This document shows, piece after piece, positions 25,499 through 35,222 of a stretch of DNA of 64,000 nucleotides. Position 1 is the first letter of the stretch, and every line of letters begins with the position of its first letter. The position numbers and the translations under genes are program-made. The notes below the pieces were generated by a model. That model worked only from the letters and a program-made list of their open reading frames with translations. It was not told where the DNA came from and made no database searches. Origin of the DNA: Senegalia massiliensis (GTDB lineage: Bacteria > Bacillota > Clostridia > Tissierellales > SIT17); NCBI RefSeq assembly GCF_009911265.1, contig NZ_QXXA01000009.1, positions 1 to 64,000 of the forward strand. The letters run 5' to 3'.

Positions 25499-28400
25499 TT
25501 AACTTGCTTTTTCTTCTAGTAACTCTGATAATTTCACTGATAATAATCTACTTATTCCATGTTCCTCCATAGTAACACCATATAATGAATCTACAGATTC
25601 CATAGTTCCTTTTCTATGAGTAATAACTATAAATTGAGTCTTCTCAGAAAATTCTCTTAGATATTCTGAAAATCTTATTACATTTGCATCATCTAAGGCT
25701 GCTTCTATTTCATCTAATACACAGAATGGAGTAGGTTTAAGCTTTAAAATTGCAAATAATAATGAAATAGCTGTAAGAGATTTTTCTCCTCCAGAAAGTA
25801 AATTTATATTTTGAAGTTTTTTACCTGGAGGTTGAGCAATTATTTCAATATCACTTTCTAAAATATTATCTTCGTTAACTAGATATATATCCGCTTTTCC
25901 TCCTCCAAACAACTTTTCAAATATACTTTTAAAGTTTCTATTTATCACTTTAAATTTTTCTACAAATACTTCCTTCATTTTATCTTCCATATCTCTAATA
26001 ACTTTTTCAAGATTTACTTTTGCTTCTTTTAAATCTTCTTTTTGAGTATTTAAAAACTCATATCTTTCAGATATTTCTTTATATTGTTCTATAGAATCCA
26101 TATTTATATTACCTAATTTTTTTATCATTATCTTATAATTTTTTATCTCTTTTTGAACCTCAGTAACATTTTGTATTTCTTTCTTATATTCCAATGCCAT
26201 TTGATAAGTTAATTCATATTCTTCCCATAATTTATTATTAAAGTTTTCTAAACTAGTTTCACACTTAGTCATTTTTACATCTATTTTATTAATACTTTTT
26301 TGTAAAGATGATATGTTTTCATTCATTTTCTTTAGAGTTTCTTGTTCTTTATAAAAATTATCAAGATATAATTTTTTTTGATTTTTAGATTCTACTAATA
26401 TTGAATTTGACTTATTAAGCTTTTCTTTAAGCTCTATCCTTTTTTTATCTATATCATCTAATAACTTTTCGGTATCTTTTATATCATGTTCTTTAGTTTT
26501 TATTTCTTTTTTTATAGTTTCATTCTTAGTTTTTAATGAGTCAATATCTAAATTTAATCTTTTCAAAGTATTAGAAACTTCTTTTTGTCTTTGTTCAAAT
26601 GATGCTAATTCAACTTTAAGTTTAGTTATATCATCATTTAACTTTTTAACCTTTTCCTTTTTATCATTAAAATCCTTTAAATCAATTTCTACACCTTGTT
26701 TAGTAAAACTATTTTTAGATTCTAATTCTTTTATTGTTTTTTTAGTTTCCATAATTCTATTTATAGAGTTCTCTTTTTCCAACTCTAAATTATTTAATTC
26801 TTTAGAAAATCTTTCTATTCTATATTCAATTTCATCCCTTTGTTCTTTTAAATTGTCTTGCCTATTTTTCTTGCTATTTATATCTATTTTTAGATTATTT
26901 ATACTTTCATTTAAATTCTCTAATTTTTCTTCTTCTTTGTGTATTTGTTTCTTTAGATCAGAATACTTCTGAATAATTTCATTATATTTTTTCTCATTAC
27001 TTTTTATATTATTTTTTAATTCTTCAATTTCTCTATCTCTTCCTATTAAACTTGTAGAACTATTATTTTTGTAATCTCCTCCAGTCATTGATCCACCAGG
27101 GTTTATTACATCTCCTTCTAAGGTTACTATTTTATAGGAATTATTACACACTCTTGATACATATATACCTACTTTTAAATTTTCTACAACTATAACTCGT
27201 CCCAATAAATATTCAAATATATTTGTATATTCTTCATCATAACTTATCAATTTGGAAGCTAAATCATATACTCCATCTTGAGACAATATTTTTTTCATAT
27301 CATTATTAATTCTTCTTCCTTTTATAGAATCTAGTGGTAGGAATGTTACTCTTCCTAATTTATTATTTTTTAGATAATCAATAAATTTCTTAGCATCTTC
27401 TTTTGATTCTGTAATAACATTTTGTAATGAACCTCCTAATGCTATTTCAATTGCCTTTTCATATTTTTTTTGAGTAGTTATTAGTTCTGCTACTACACCT
27501 TTTAATCCCTTTGAAAAAGATGAGTTTTTTTTGCAAGCTAATAAAATATTTTTTACACCTTTATAATAGCCATCATATCTTTCTTTTATATTATTAAGCA
27601 TTTTAAGTCTTGATTTATTAGAATCAATTTTCAACTTTAAATCATTAATATGTTTTATATATTCATCCATATATCTTTTGCTTTTTTCTCTATCTATTAA
27701 AAGTTTGTTTTTCTCAATTTCTAAATTCTTTATTTTTTTTGTACATATATTTAACTCTGATCCAATATTATCATTTTCTGTTATAATAGAATCCTTTTTT
27801 CTATCTAACTCTTCTTTTTCTTCCAATATACCTTTTATTCTTTTATCAATATTTTTAATAAAAGATTCTATTGTGTTAATTTTACCTCTTTTTTCTGTTA
27901 TATTATTTAAAATATCTATAATATCAGTTTTTTTCTTTTCAATATTTTCCTCAGAAGATTTTATATAGGATTCATTTTGATTTAATAATCTATTTATTTC
28001 ATCAGATTTTAATTTTAGAGAAGAAATATCTGTATTAATATTTTCTTTTTCTTTTTCTAAGTCTAATAATTCATCTTGTTTTTCATCTGTTAATTCTATA
28101 TTTTCTTCTAATTCTAAATCTAATCTTACAATATCTTTATTTAAAAATGAAATTTTTTCTTTCTTTATCTTAAAATCAGTTTCTTCTTTTTCTATATTTC
28201 TTTGAAGAGTCTGTTTCTGATTCTGAATATTTTCTATTTCATTATCTATTTCTTCAATTAGGCTTTTTGATTTTTCAAATTTTATTTCTATTTGCTTTCT
28301 ATTTTCTTCATTATCAGAATACTGATTTAATACTAATTCTTTTTGAGCTTTAAGATGCTCTACTTCATCATTAAGCCTATTAATTTCTCTAACAAATAAA

Positions 28401-29083
28401 TTAACTTCTAAAGACTTTAATTTTGATTTTAGTTGTAAATATTTATTAGCCTTATCACTTTGATCTTTCAAAGAATCTATATTTGTTGAAAGTTCTTCTA
28501 TAATATCATTTATTCTAATTAAGTTATCATTGGTTTTGTCTAACTTTTTTTCTGATTCTTTCTTTCTTGACTTATACTTTACAATCCCAACTGCTTCCTC
28601 AATTAAATTTCTTCTATCTTCAGTTTTACTTGATAATATCTCTTCTATCTTACCTTGTCCTATTATAGAATAACCATCAGTTCCTACACCTGTATCCATA
28701 AATAATTCTTTAACATCTTTTAATCTACTTGATGTTTTATTTATATAATATTCACTTTCTCCTGAACGATATACTCTTCTTGTAATACTTACTTCCGAAT
28801 AATCAACTGGTATCTCTTTATTTTTATTATCCAAAGTAAGAGTTACTTCACTAAAACCTAATGCTTTCCTTTTAGATGTTCCAGAAAATATAACATCTTC
28901 CATTTTACTGCCTCGCAATGACTTAGCACTCTGTTCTCCTAAAACCCATTTTATAGCATCAGATATATTACTTTTTCCGCTACCATTAGGTCCTACAACA
29001 CCTGTTATTCCCTTTTCAAAATCAATTGTAGTTTTATCTGCAAATGATTTAAATCCTTGTAATTCTATCTTTTTTAAATACAT
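25499..29083 (-). CDS. smc: Chromosome partition protein SMC
   Basis: 1194 residues. N-terminal Walker A GPNGSGKSNISDAIKWVLG is followed by a long coiled coil and the hinge near 510-680, with the Gly-rich GGSMTGGDYK block at its end. A second coiled coil leads to the C-terminal signature NLLSGGEKSLTAISLLFAI and Walker B CVLDEIEAALDDANV. With ScpAB it loads at parS sites and organises the chromosome. It sits between the radical SAM gene and ftsY, the normal clostridial order. Confidence 0.98.
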   Translation of the reverse strand: MYLKKIELQGFKSFADKTTIDFEKGITGVVGPNGSGKSNISDAIKWVLGEQSAKSLRGSKMEDVIFSGTSKRKALGFSEVTLTLDNKNKEIPVDYSEVSITRRVYRSGESEYYINKTSSRLKDVKELFMDTGVGTDGYSIIGQGKIEEILSSKTEDRRNLIEEAVGIVKYKSRKKESEKKLDKTNDNLIRINDIIEELSTNIDSLKDQSDKANKYLQLKSKLKSLEVNLFVREINRLNDEVEHLKAQKELVLNQYSDNEENRKQIEIKFEKSKSLIEEIDNEIENIQNQKQTLQRNIEKEETDFKIKKEKISFLNKDIVRLDLELEENIELTDEKQDELLDLEKEKENINTDISSLKLKSDEINRLLNQNESYIKSSEENIEKKKTDIIDILNNITEKRGKINTIESFIKNIDKRIKGILEEKEELDRKKDSIITENDNIGSELNICTKKIKNLEIEKNKLLIDREKSKRYMDEYIKHINDLKLKIDSNKSRLKMLNNIKERYDGYYKGVKNILLACKKNSSFSKGLKGVVAELITTQKKYEKAIEIALGGSLQNVITESKEDAKKFIDYLKNNKLGRVTFLPLDSIKGRRINNDMKKILSQDGVYDLASKLISYDEEYTNIFEYLLGRVIVVENLKVGIYVSRVCNNSYKIVTLEGDVINPGGSMTGGDYKNNSSTSLIGRDREIEELKNNIKSNEKKYNEIIQKYSDLKKQIHKEEEKLENLNESINNLKIDINSKKNRQDNLKEQRDEIEYRIERFSKELNNLELEKENSINRIMETKKTIKELESKNSFTKQGVEIDLKDFNDKKEKVKKLNDDITKLKVELASFEQRQKEVSNTLKRLNLDIDSLKTKNETIKKEIKTKEHDIKDTEKLLDDIDKKRIELKEKLNKSNSILVESKNQKKLYLDNFYKEQETLKKMNENISSLQKSINKIDVKMTKCETSLENFNNKLWEEYELTYQMALEYKKEIQNVTEVQKEIKNYKIMIKKLGNINMDSIEQYKEISERYEFLNTQKEDLKEAKVNLEKVIRDMEDKMKEVFVEKFKVINRNFKSIFEKLFGGGKADIYLVNEDNILESDIEIIAQPPGKKLQNINLLSGGEKSLTAISLLFAILKLKPTPFCVLDEIEAALDDANVIRFSEYLREFSEKTQFIVITHRKGTMESVDSLYGVTMEEHGISRLLSVKLSELLEEKAS

Positions 29084-29096
29084 ATTATCTACCTCT

Positions 29097-30170
29097 TTAT
29101 GAACAAATTATATTATGTTTACATAAATATTTTTTTATGAAACATTTTTCATCTAATAAATATTTTTCATTTCCATCATTAATTTCTATTTTATCTACAT
29201 TATTAGTTTCTATTATTTTTATATTATATTTCTTTTTTAGTTTCTTTAAGTTTTCACCTTTATAACCTACAAATTGTGAAAGACTTTTACTATTTAATTT
29301 TATAATTAATTTTTTTGTATTAAATGTTTTTTCAATTAACATTAGTTTTATTATTTCTCCATATACTTTTGATTCAATAATTTGTCTTATTGATGGGTGT
29401 AAAGGACCAGCAACTACATCTTGTTCAAAGGATATATTTTTTGTAGGTTGAAGACCTATCCTTATTACTGGAATATCAAAATATTTAAAAAGCATCAAGT
29501 AATCTTTTATATAATCTATAGTATCTTCAAGCGTAAATGGTTTGTATATTTTTTTTATATATAAAGATTCTAAATATGTTTGTCTTATTATTAAAGTAGG
29601 GTATATCCTTACAAAGTCTGGCTTTAGTTCTATGAATTTTTTTACAGTGTGTAGTGATTTATTATATGTATCACCTACTAATCCTACCATCATTTGTAGC
29701 CCTAGTTCAAATTTATTAGTTTTTATAATATCTACAGCTCTATAAACATCATCGACAGTATGTCCTCTATTGCTTGATTTAAGAACTTCTTTATCTAAAG
29801 ATTGTACACCTAATTCTATTATATCAACATCATAGTCTTTTAAATTTTCTATAATTTCTTTATCAATATAATCAGGTCTTGTAGATAATCTTATTTTATC
29901 TATTTTTCCTTCTTCTTTATAATTTTTAGCAATATTTAAAAAAGATCTTTGTACTTTTAAATCTAACCCTGTAAAACTTCCTCCAAAAAATGCAATTTCC
30001 TTTAGTACACTATCACTTATAGTATTTAAATGTTCTTCTATAATATCAATTATTTGTTGAGAAGTTATTTCAGTATCTAATCCAGTTATTTTTCTTTGAT
30101 TACAAAAAACACAATCATGAGGACATCCTCTATGAGGTATAAATATAGGTATTATATAATGATTTTTCAT
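29097..30170 (-). CDS. Elp3-like radical SAM protein, 357 aa
   Basis: The iron-sulfur cluster motif is C16-x3-C20-x2-C23 (GCPHDCVFCNQ). Next come IAFFGGSFTGLD, RLSTRPDYID and ELGVQSLDKEVL, the pattern of the Elp3/oxygen-independent coproporphyrinogen oxidase type of radical SAM proteins. No acetyltransferase domain is present. This gene between rnc and smc is common in Clostridia but its substrate is not known to me. Its ATG overlaps the rnc stop by four bases. Confidence 0.88.
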   Translation of the reverse strand: MKNHYIIPIFIPHRGCPHDCVFCNQRKITGLDTEITSQQIIDIIEEHLNTISDSVLKEIAFFGGSFTGLDLKVQRSFLNIAKNYKEEGKIDKIRLSTRPDYIDKEIIENLKDYDVDIIELGVQSLDKEVLKSSNRGHTVDDVYRAVDIIKTNKFELGLQMMVGLVGDTYNKSLHTVKKFIELKPDFVRIYPTLIIRQTYLESLYIKKIYKPFTLEDTIDYIKDYLMLFKYFDIPVIRIGLQPTKNISFEQDVVAGPLHPSIRQIIESKVYGEIIKLMLIEKTFNTKKLIIKLNSKSLSQFVGYKGENLKKLKKKYNIKIIETNNVDKIEINDGNEKYLLDEKCFIKKYLCKHNIICS

Positions 30171-30883
30171 TTATTATTAACCTTCTTCAAAGCAAATTTA
30201 GCAGCATTTTGCTCAGCTTCTTTTTTGCTATTACCTTTTCCTGTTCCTAAAATCTTACCATTATTTGAAACTTCTACATAAAATTTTTTATTATGATCTG
30301 GACCTTCTTCTTTTACCACATTGTATTTTATATTACTATTTGAATCTTGTTGTATTATCTCCTGAAGTTCAGTTTTATAATCAAGAAGCATTTCTCCGTT
30401 AACAGCATTTATTATCGTTTCAAGTAAATTATTTAATATAAATTTTTTTGACGCTTTCATACCACCATCTAAATATATTGCTCCTATTACAGCTTCAAAA
30501 GCATCAGATAATATACTTATTCTAGTTCTTCCACCAGTAGCTTCTTCACCTTTTCCTAACAGCATAAATTCACCTAAGTTTAATTTTTTTGATATTTCGG
30601 CTAATGAAGGTTCACATACTGTTAATGCCCTTATTTTTGTTAATTCACCTTCAGGAAAATTTTTATATTTATTAAAAATGTAATCACTTATAACTAACCC
30701 TAATACTGAGTCACCTAAGAACTCTAATCTTTCATTATATAATATTTTTTTACTTTTAAATTCATTTGCATATGAACTGTGAGTTAATGCTTTATTTAAT
30801 AATGTAATGTCACTAAACTCATAATTTATTCTTTCTTGAAATTGCTTTAATTTTATTTTTCTTAATTTTGACAAATCCTTCAT
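30167..30883 (-). CDS. rnc: Ribonuclease III
   Basis: Cleaves double-stranded RNA, including rRNA precursors and antisense duplexes. The catalytic signature is NERLEFLGDSVLGLVISDYIF; a second acidic site is in DAFEAVIGAIYLDGG. A C-terminal double-stranded RNA-binding domain (GTGKGNSKKEAEQNAAKFAL) follows. 238 residues. A 46-base palindrome lies just upstream of its SD (CTGGAGGG) and may be a self-cleavage site. Confidence 0.97.
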   Translation of the reverse strand: MKDLSKLRKIKLKQFQERINYEFSDITLLNKALTHSSYANEFKSKKILYNERLEFLGDSVLGLVISDYIFNKYKNFPEGELTKIRALTVCEPSLAEISKKLNLGEFMLLGKGEEATGGRTRISILSDAFEAVIGAIYLDGGMKASKKFILNNLLETIINAVNGEMLLDYKTELQEIIQQDSNSNIKYNVVKEEGPDHNKKFYVEVSNNGKILGTGKGNSKKEAEQNAAKFALKKVNNK

Positions 30884-30904
30884 ATAATCCCTCCAGTCTA
30901 TTGA

Positions 30905-30950
30905 TATACTTAAAATTATTTTAGAAAATTCTAAAATAATTTTAAGTATA
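30905..30950 (-). repeat. 46-base near-perfect palindrome before rnc
   Basis: Arms 30905-30926 and 30929-30950 are complementary at all 22 positions, with AA in the centre. It lies 22 bases upstream of the rnc start. On the minus strand no T run follows it, so it is not a typical terminator. In RNA it would be a ~20-bp hairpin at the 5' end of the rnc message, the kind of structure RNase III cuts. Confidence 0.75.
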
Positions 30951-30953
30951 CCT

Positions 30954-30959
30954 ATTATA
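30954..30959 (-). promoter_or_regulatory. Possible -10 element of the rnc operon
   Basis: TATAAT on the minus strand, placed so that transcription would begin at the edge of the palindrome. No good -35 is seen at the right distance (TATATT), so this is tentative. Confidence 0.4.
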
Positions 30960-30986
30960 GTTTACTATATTTCTCTAATATAATGC

Positions 30987-31018
30987 AAATAGAAGGTAGC
31001 ATTAGCTACCTTCTATTT
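30987..31018 (-). terminator. Terminator of the fatty-acid operon
   Basis: Perfect stem AAATAGAAGGTAGC/GCTACCTTCTATTT with a four-base loop. The fabF stop codon at 31013 lies inside it. Confidence 0.75.
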
Positions 31019-32254
31019 TTCATATTTTTTTAATAAAATTGTAGCATTATGTCCTCCAAACCCAAGTGAGTTTGATAAAGCATATTTCACATCACAATTA
31101 ATAGCTTTATTAGGAACATAATTCAAATCACATTCTTCATCTTTCTCATTCAAATTCATAGTTGGTGGTATAATGTTATTTTTTATTGCAAGTGATGATG
31201 CTATTGCTTCTATTCCACCTGCTGCACCAAGCAAGTGTCCTGTCATAGATTTAGTTGAACTTATTTTTATATCATAAGCTTTATCGCCAAATAAATTCTT
31301 AATTGCTAAAGTTTCAAACTTATCATTATAATGAGTTGAAGTTCCATGAGCATTAATATAATCAATTTCATCCTTATCAATATTCGCATCATTGATTGCA
31401 ATCTCCATTGCTCTTCTTGCTCCACTTCCATCTTCTAAAGGCGTTGTTATATGATTTGCATCACATGTAGAACCATATCCCACTACTTCTGCATATATAT
31501 CAGCACCTCTATTTTGTGCATGTTCCAAAGTTTCTAATATTAATATAGCTGCCCCTTCTCCCATAACGAAACCATCTCTATTTTTGTCAAATGGTCTACT
31601 AGCTTCTTTAGGATTATCATTATTGGTAGACAATGCTTTCATTGATGAAAATCCTGCTAAAGCTATAGGAGTAATAGATGCTTCAGTTCCACCACTTATT
31701 AGAATATCAGCATCTCCTCGTTCTAATTTTTTAAATGCATCTCCTAATGCGTTAGTAGAAGAAGCACATGCTGTTACAATAGTTTCATTAGGACCTTTAG
31801 CATCAAAAGCAATTGCTACTTGTCCTGCAGCCATATTTCCAATCATCATAGGTATAAAAAATGGACTTATTCTTTTAGGTCCTTTTTTAATTAACTTTTC
31901 ATTTTGAGTTTCAAATGTTTCTATTCCACCTATTCCTGAACCTAAAATAACTCCAAATCTTTCCTTATCAATACTATCTAAATTAATTTTAGAATCTTGA
32001 ATTGCAATCTTAGATGCTGCAACAGCAAATTGAGAGTATCTATCCATTCTTTTTGCATCTTTTTTGTCTATATAATTCACAGGATCAAAGTCTTTAACTT
32101 CTGCAGCTATTTTAGTAGGATAATCTTCAGTATCAAATTTTGTTATATAATCTACACCACTTTTACCATTAATTAATGATTCCCAGAAAGTATCTTTGCC
32201 GATACCAATAGGACTAATAACTCCAATTCCTGTTATAACTACTCTATTATTCAT
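31013..32254 (-). CDS. fabF: Beta-ketoacyl-ACP synthase II
   Basis: Elongating condensing enzyme. The active-site Cys is in [12 protein letters not shown], with the catalytic His residues in [12 protein letters not shown] and [12 protein letters not shown]; the C-terminal [10 protein letters not shown] is typical. 413 residues, full length. Last gene of the FapR-controlled operon, 60 bases after acpP. Confidence 0.97.
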   Translation of the reverse strand: MNNRVVITGIGVISPIGIGKDTFWESLINGKSGVDYITKFDTEDYPTKIAAEVKDFDPVNYIDKKDAKRMDRYSQFAVAASKIAIQDSKINLDSIDKERFGVILGSGIGGIETFETQNEKLIKKGPKRISPFFIPMMIGNMAAGQVAIAFDAKGPNETIVTACASSTNALGDAFKKLERGDADILISGGTEASITPIALAGFSSMKALSTNNDNPKEASRPFDKNRDGFVMGEGAAILILETLEHAQNRGADIYAEVVGYGSTCDANHITTPLEDGSGARRAMEIAINDANIDKDEIDYINAHGTSTHYNDKFETLAIKNLFGDKAYDIKISSTKSMTGHLLGAAGGIEAIASSLAIKNNIIPPTMNLNEKDEECDLNYVPNKAINCDVKYALSNSLGFGGHNATILLKKYEK

Positions 32255-32314
32255 AATATTCCTCCCAAAAGAGTTTCTAATATTAAGGTCCCGCTTTAAC
32301 GGGACCTATATATA

Positions 32315-32542
32315 TTATTTGTTGTTATTTATATAATCTACTGCATCCTTTACCTTTGAAATCTTTTCAGCATCTTCATCAGGTATTTCTATATCAAACT
32401 CTTCTTCAATAGCCATAATTAACTCAACAACATCTAATGAATCGGCATCTAAATCCTCTTGGAAAGATGACTCCATTTTTATTTCGTCTTTTTCTACATC
32501 TAATTGTTCAGCAATAATATCTTTTAATTTTTCTAATACCAT
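32315..32542 (-). CDS. acpP: Acyl carrier protein
   Basis: 75-residue acidic four-helix protein with the phosphopantetheine attachment site [10 protein letters not shown] (Ser35). It carries the growing acyl chain for the Fab enzymes encoded around it and donates acyl groups to PlsX. The spacer before fabF is only 60 bases and contains a GC-rich hairpin (GGTCCCG/CGGGACC). Confidence 0.97.
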   Translation of the reverse strand: MVLEKLKDIIAEQLDVEKDEIKMESSFQEDLDADSLDVVELIMAIEEEFDIEIPDEDAEKISKVKDAVDYINNNK

Positions 32543-32561
32543 TAATTACACCCCCTTTCAA

Positions 32562-33305
32562 TTATATTGATAATCCACCATCTACAACGATAGTTTGACC
32601 AGTAATATATTTTGATAAATCACTTGCTAAAAATAAAGCAGCATTTGCAACATCAGTTGCTTCTCCAAACGAATTTAAAGCTATACCTTTTAGATATTCA
32701 TCTTTTATTTTTTCGTTTAGTTTGTCAGTCATATCTGTTTTTATAAATCCAGGTGCTATAACATTTACCCTTATATTTTTTTTACCTACTTCTTTTGCAA
32801 TTGATTTACTAAAACCTATTATACCTGCTTTAGAAGCAGCATAATTTGATTGTCCAGCATTCCCCATTATTCCAACAACTGAACTAATATTTATTATACT
32901 CCCATATTTCTGTTTTATCATTTTTCTTATGATAGACTTAGTAACATTAAAAGTTCCTTTTAAATTAATTTCTAGACAATCATCCCACTCTTTTTCAGAC
33001 ATCCTCATAAGTAAATTATCTCTTGTAATACCAGCATTGTTAATTAATATATCAATTTTATCAAATTTATCACATGATTGTTTAATTAAGTTATTTGCCT
33101 CATTAACATCTGAAATATCTGCTTTAATTGCAAAAGCAGTTCTACCCATTTTCTCTATTTCTTCTACTACTTCTAATGCTTTTGTTTCATTATTAGAATA
33201 ATTAATAATAACATTAGCACCATTTCTAGCCAAAGTAAGTGCTATCTCTTTACCAATACCACGAGAACCTCCTGTTATTATAACATTTTTATTATCAATT
33301 TTCAT
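32562..33305 (-). CDS. fabG: 3-oxoacyl-ACP reductase
   Basis: Short-chain dehydrogenase: NADPH loop TGGSRGIGKEIA, NNAGITRD, and the catalytic Ser-Tyr-Lys set in INISSVVG and NYAASKAG. The C-terminal substrate loop ends VVDGGLSI. 247 residues. It performs the first reduction in chain elongation. The neighbours fabD and acpP are 20 bases away on either side. Confidence 0.97.
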   Translation of the reverse strand: MKIDNKNVIITGGSRGIGKEIALTLARNGANVIINYSNNETKALEVVEEIEKMGRTAFAIKADISDVNEANNLIKQSCDKFDKIDILINNAGITRDNLLMRMSEKEWDDCLEINLKGTFNVTKSIIRKMIKQKYGSIINISSVVGIMGNAGQSNYAASKAGIIGFSKSIAKEVGKKNIRVNVIAPGFIKTDMTDKLNEKIKDEYLKGIALNSFGEATDVANAALFLASDLSKYITGQTIVVDGGLSI

Positions 33306-33324
33306 TTAGATCACTCCCTTTATT

Positions 33325-34251
33325 TTATACTAAATTATCTAAATCAGCCATTTTACTTATATTTTTTATATTAACTTTTATTTTTTTCATTTTGGCTGTT
33401 TTCTTGATAAATGCTGAAAGTGATTTTCCAGGTCCAATCTCAATAAAATTTGTCACACCATCATTTAACATTTTTTCTATTGATTGTTCCCAATAAACTG
33501 ATTTATACACCTGTTTAACTAATAAATCTTTTATATTGTTATCTTCAACATAATCAGCAGTTACGTTTGATATTACATCTACCTCAGGTGATTCAACTGA
33601 TACTTTTTCTAAATCTTTTTCTAACTTTTCACCTGCTGGTTTTAATAGTGAAGAATGAAAAGGTGCACTAACAGGTAATAACACTGCTTTCTTAGCTCCA
33701 TATTTCTTTGCCATTTTTACAGCCTTTTCTATTGTATCCTTTTCTCCTGTAATTACTATTTGACCAGGGCAATTATAATTAGCAGCTTCTATAATACCTT
33801 CATCTTTTAAGTCATTTATTAGTTTCTCTGTATCTGAAATACTCATTCCAATTAAAGCTGCCATTTTTCCTTCACCTTCAGGTACAGTTTCTTGCATATA
33901 CTTTCCCCTTTTTTGTACTAATTTTACTGTATCTGAAAAACCTATAGCTCTTGCATATAAAAGTGCATTGTATTCACCTAAACTAAGCCCCGCAGTTACA
34001 TCTGCTTTTAATCCTTTTTGCTCTAAAACTTTTAGTATTGCATAAGAAGTAGTTAGTATTGCTGGTTGAGTTATTTCAGTAAGTGATAGTTCTTCCATTG
34101 GTCCATTAAAACACAATTCAATAATATCGAAATCTAATTCTTCATTTGCCATATCAAATACTTCTTTAGCTACTTCAAAATTATCATAAAAATCTTTTCC
34201 CATCCCTACATACTGCGAGCCTTGACCGGGAAAAACAAATGCGGTTTTCAT
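33325..34251 (-). CDS. fabD: Malonyl-CoA:ACP transacylase
   Basis: Transfers malonyl from CoA to ACP. Motifs: FVFPGQGSQYVGMG at the N-terminus, nucleophile Ser in TAGLSLGEYNAL, and the catalytic His in SAPFHSSLL. 308 residues. It lies between fabK and fabG in the operon. Confidence 0.97.
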   Translation of the reverse strand: MKTAFVFPGQGSQYVGMGKDFYDNFEVAKEVFDMANEELDFDIIELCFNGPMEELSLTEITQPAILTTSYAILKVLEQKGLKADVTAGLSLGEYNALLYARAIGFSDTVKLVQKRGKYMQETVPEGEGKMAALIGMSISDTEKLINDLKDEGIIEAANYNCPGQIVITGEKDTIEKAVKMAKKYGAKKAVLLPVSAPFHSSLLKPAGEKLEKDLEKVSVESPEVDVISNVTADYVEDNNIKDLLVKQVYKSVYWEQSIEKMLNDGVTNFIEIGPGKSLSAFIKKTAKMKKIKVNIKNISKMADLDNLV

Positions 34252-34267
34252 AAATATTCACCTCTCG

Positions 34268-35206
34268 CTAAAATTTATATAATTTTCCCTTTATATCTTC
34301 AACTTCAGTTATTATATCATCTATAATCTCTTTACAACTCTTTATATCTTTAATAAGACCACTACTTTGTCCTGCCATCACTGAACCTGAAGTCACATCT
34401 CCATCAATAGCTGCTTTCTTAAGAGATCCTACTGTCAATTTATCAATTTCATCTTTATTTTCAATATCTTTTTCTAAATTAATTATTTTTCTTGAAAGTT
34501 TATTTTTTATTATCCTTACAGGATGTCCTGTAATTCTTCCAGTAACTATAGCATCTCTATCTTTAGAATTTACAATTTTTTCTTTGTATTGGTCATGAGC
34601 AATACACTCATTAGAGCATACAAACCTAGTTCCAATTTGTACACCTTCTGCTCCCAAGGAGATAGCAGCCATAAACCCTCTACCATCTGCTATTCCTCCA
34701 GCTGCTATAACAGGTATATCTACATTATCTACAACTTGAGGCACTATGGCAAATGTTGTAAGTTCACCAATATGCCCTCCAGCTTCAGTTCCTTCAACGA
34801 TTACAGCATCCGCACCTAACTTTTCCATTCTTTTTGCAAGTGCTACAGAAGGAACTACTGGAATAACTTTTGTTCCTACATTTTTTAATTTATCTATATA
34901 TTTACCTGGATTACCTGCTCCAGTAGTAACAACACTTATTTTCTCATCATATAACATTTCCATAATACTATCAGCATGTGGGGATAAAAGCATAACATTA
35001 ACCCCGAATGGTTTATCTGTCATTTCTTTAGCTTTAAGTATTTCTTGTTTTACAACTTCTACTGGAGCAGCACCACAACCAATTATCCCAAGACCACCAG
35101 CATTTGAAACAGCAGCTGCAAGTTCTGCAGTAGCTACCCAAGCCATCCCACCTTGTATAATTGGATATTTCACTCCTAATAATTTAACTAATCTATTTTC
35201 AAACAT
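34268..35206 (-). CDS. fabK: Enoyl-ACP reductase II (FMN-dependent)
   Basis: The protein is a TIM-barrel flavoenzyme of the nitronate monooxygenase/FabK family: YPIIQGGMAWVA, VEGTEAGGHIG, IPVIAAGGIADGRGF and LGAEGVQIGTRF. Its place within the fab operon argues for FabK rather than a nitronate oxidase. It performs the last reduction of the cycle and confers triclosan tolerance in other species. 312 residues. Confidence 0.93.
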   Translation of the reverse strand: MFENRLVKLLGVKYPIIQGGMAWVATAELAAAVSNAGGLGIIGCGAAPVEVVKQEILKAKEMTDKPFGVNVMLLSPHADSIMEMLYDEKISVVTTGAGNPGKYIDKLKNVGTKVIPVVPSVALAKRMEKLGADAVIVEGTEAGGHIGELTTFAIVPQVVDNVDIPVIAAGGIADGRGFMAAISLGAEGVQIGTRFVCSNECIAHDQYKEKIVNSKDRDAIVTGRITGHPVRIIKNKLSRKIINLEKDIENKDEIDKLTVGSLKKAAIDGDVTSGSVMAGQSSGLIKDIKSCKEIIDDIITEVEDIKGKLYKF

Positions 35207-35222
35207 ATAAACCTCCTAATAT

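Noticed and set aside
34746-35210. 154-codon plus-strand open frame opposite fabK
   Set aside because: Low-complexity Ser/Thr/Pro product with no ribosome site; it mirrors a well conserved gene.
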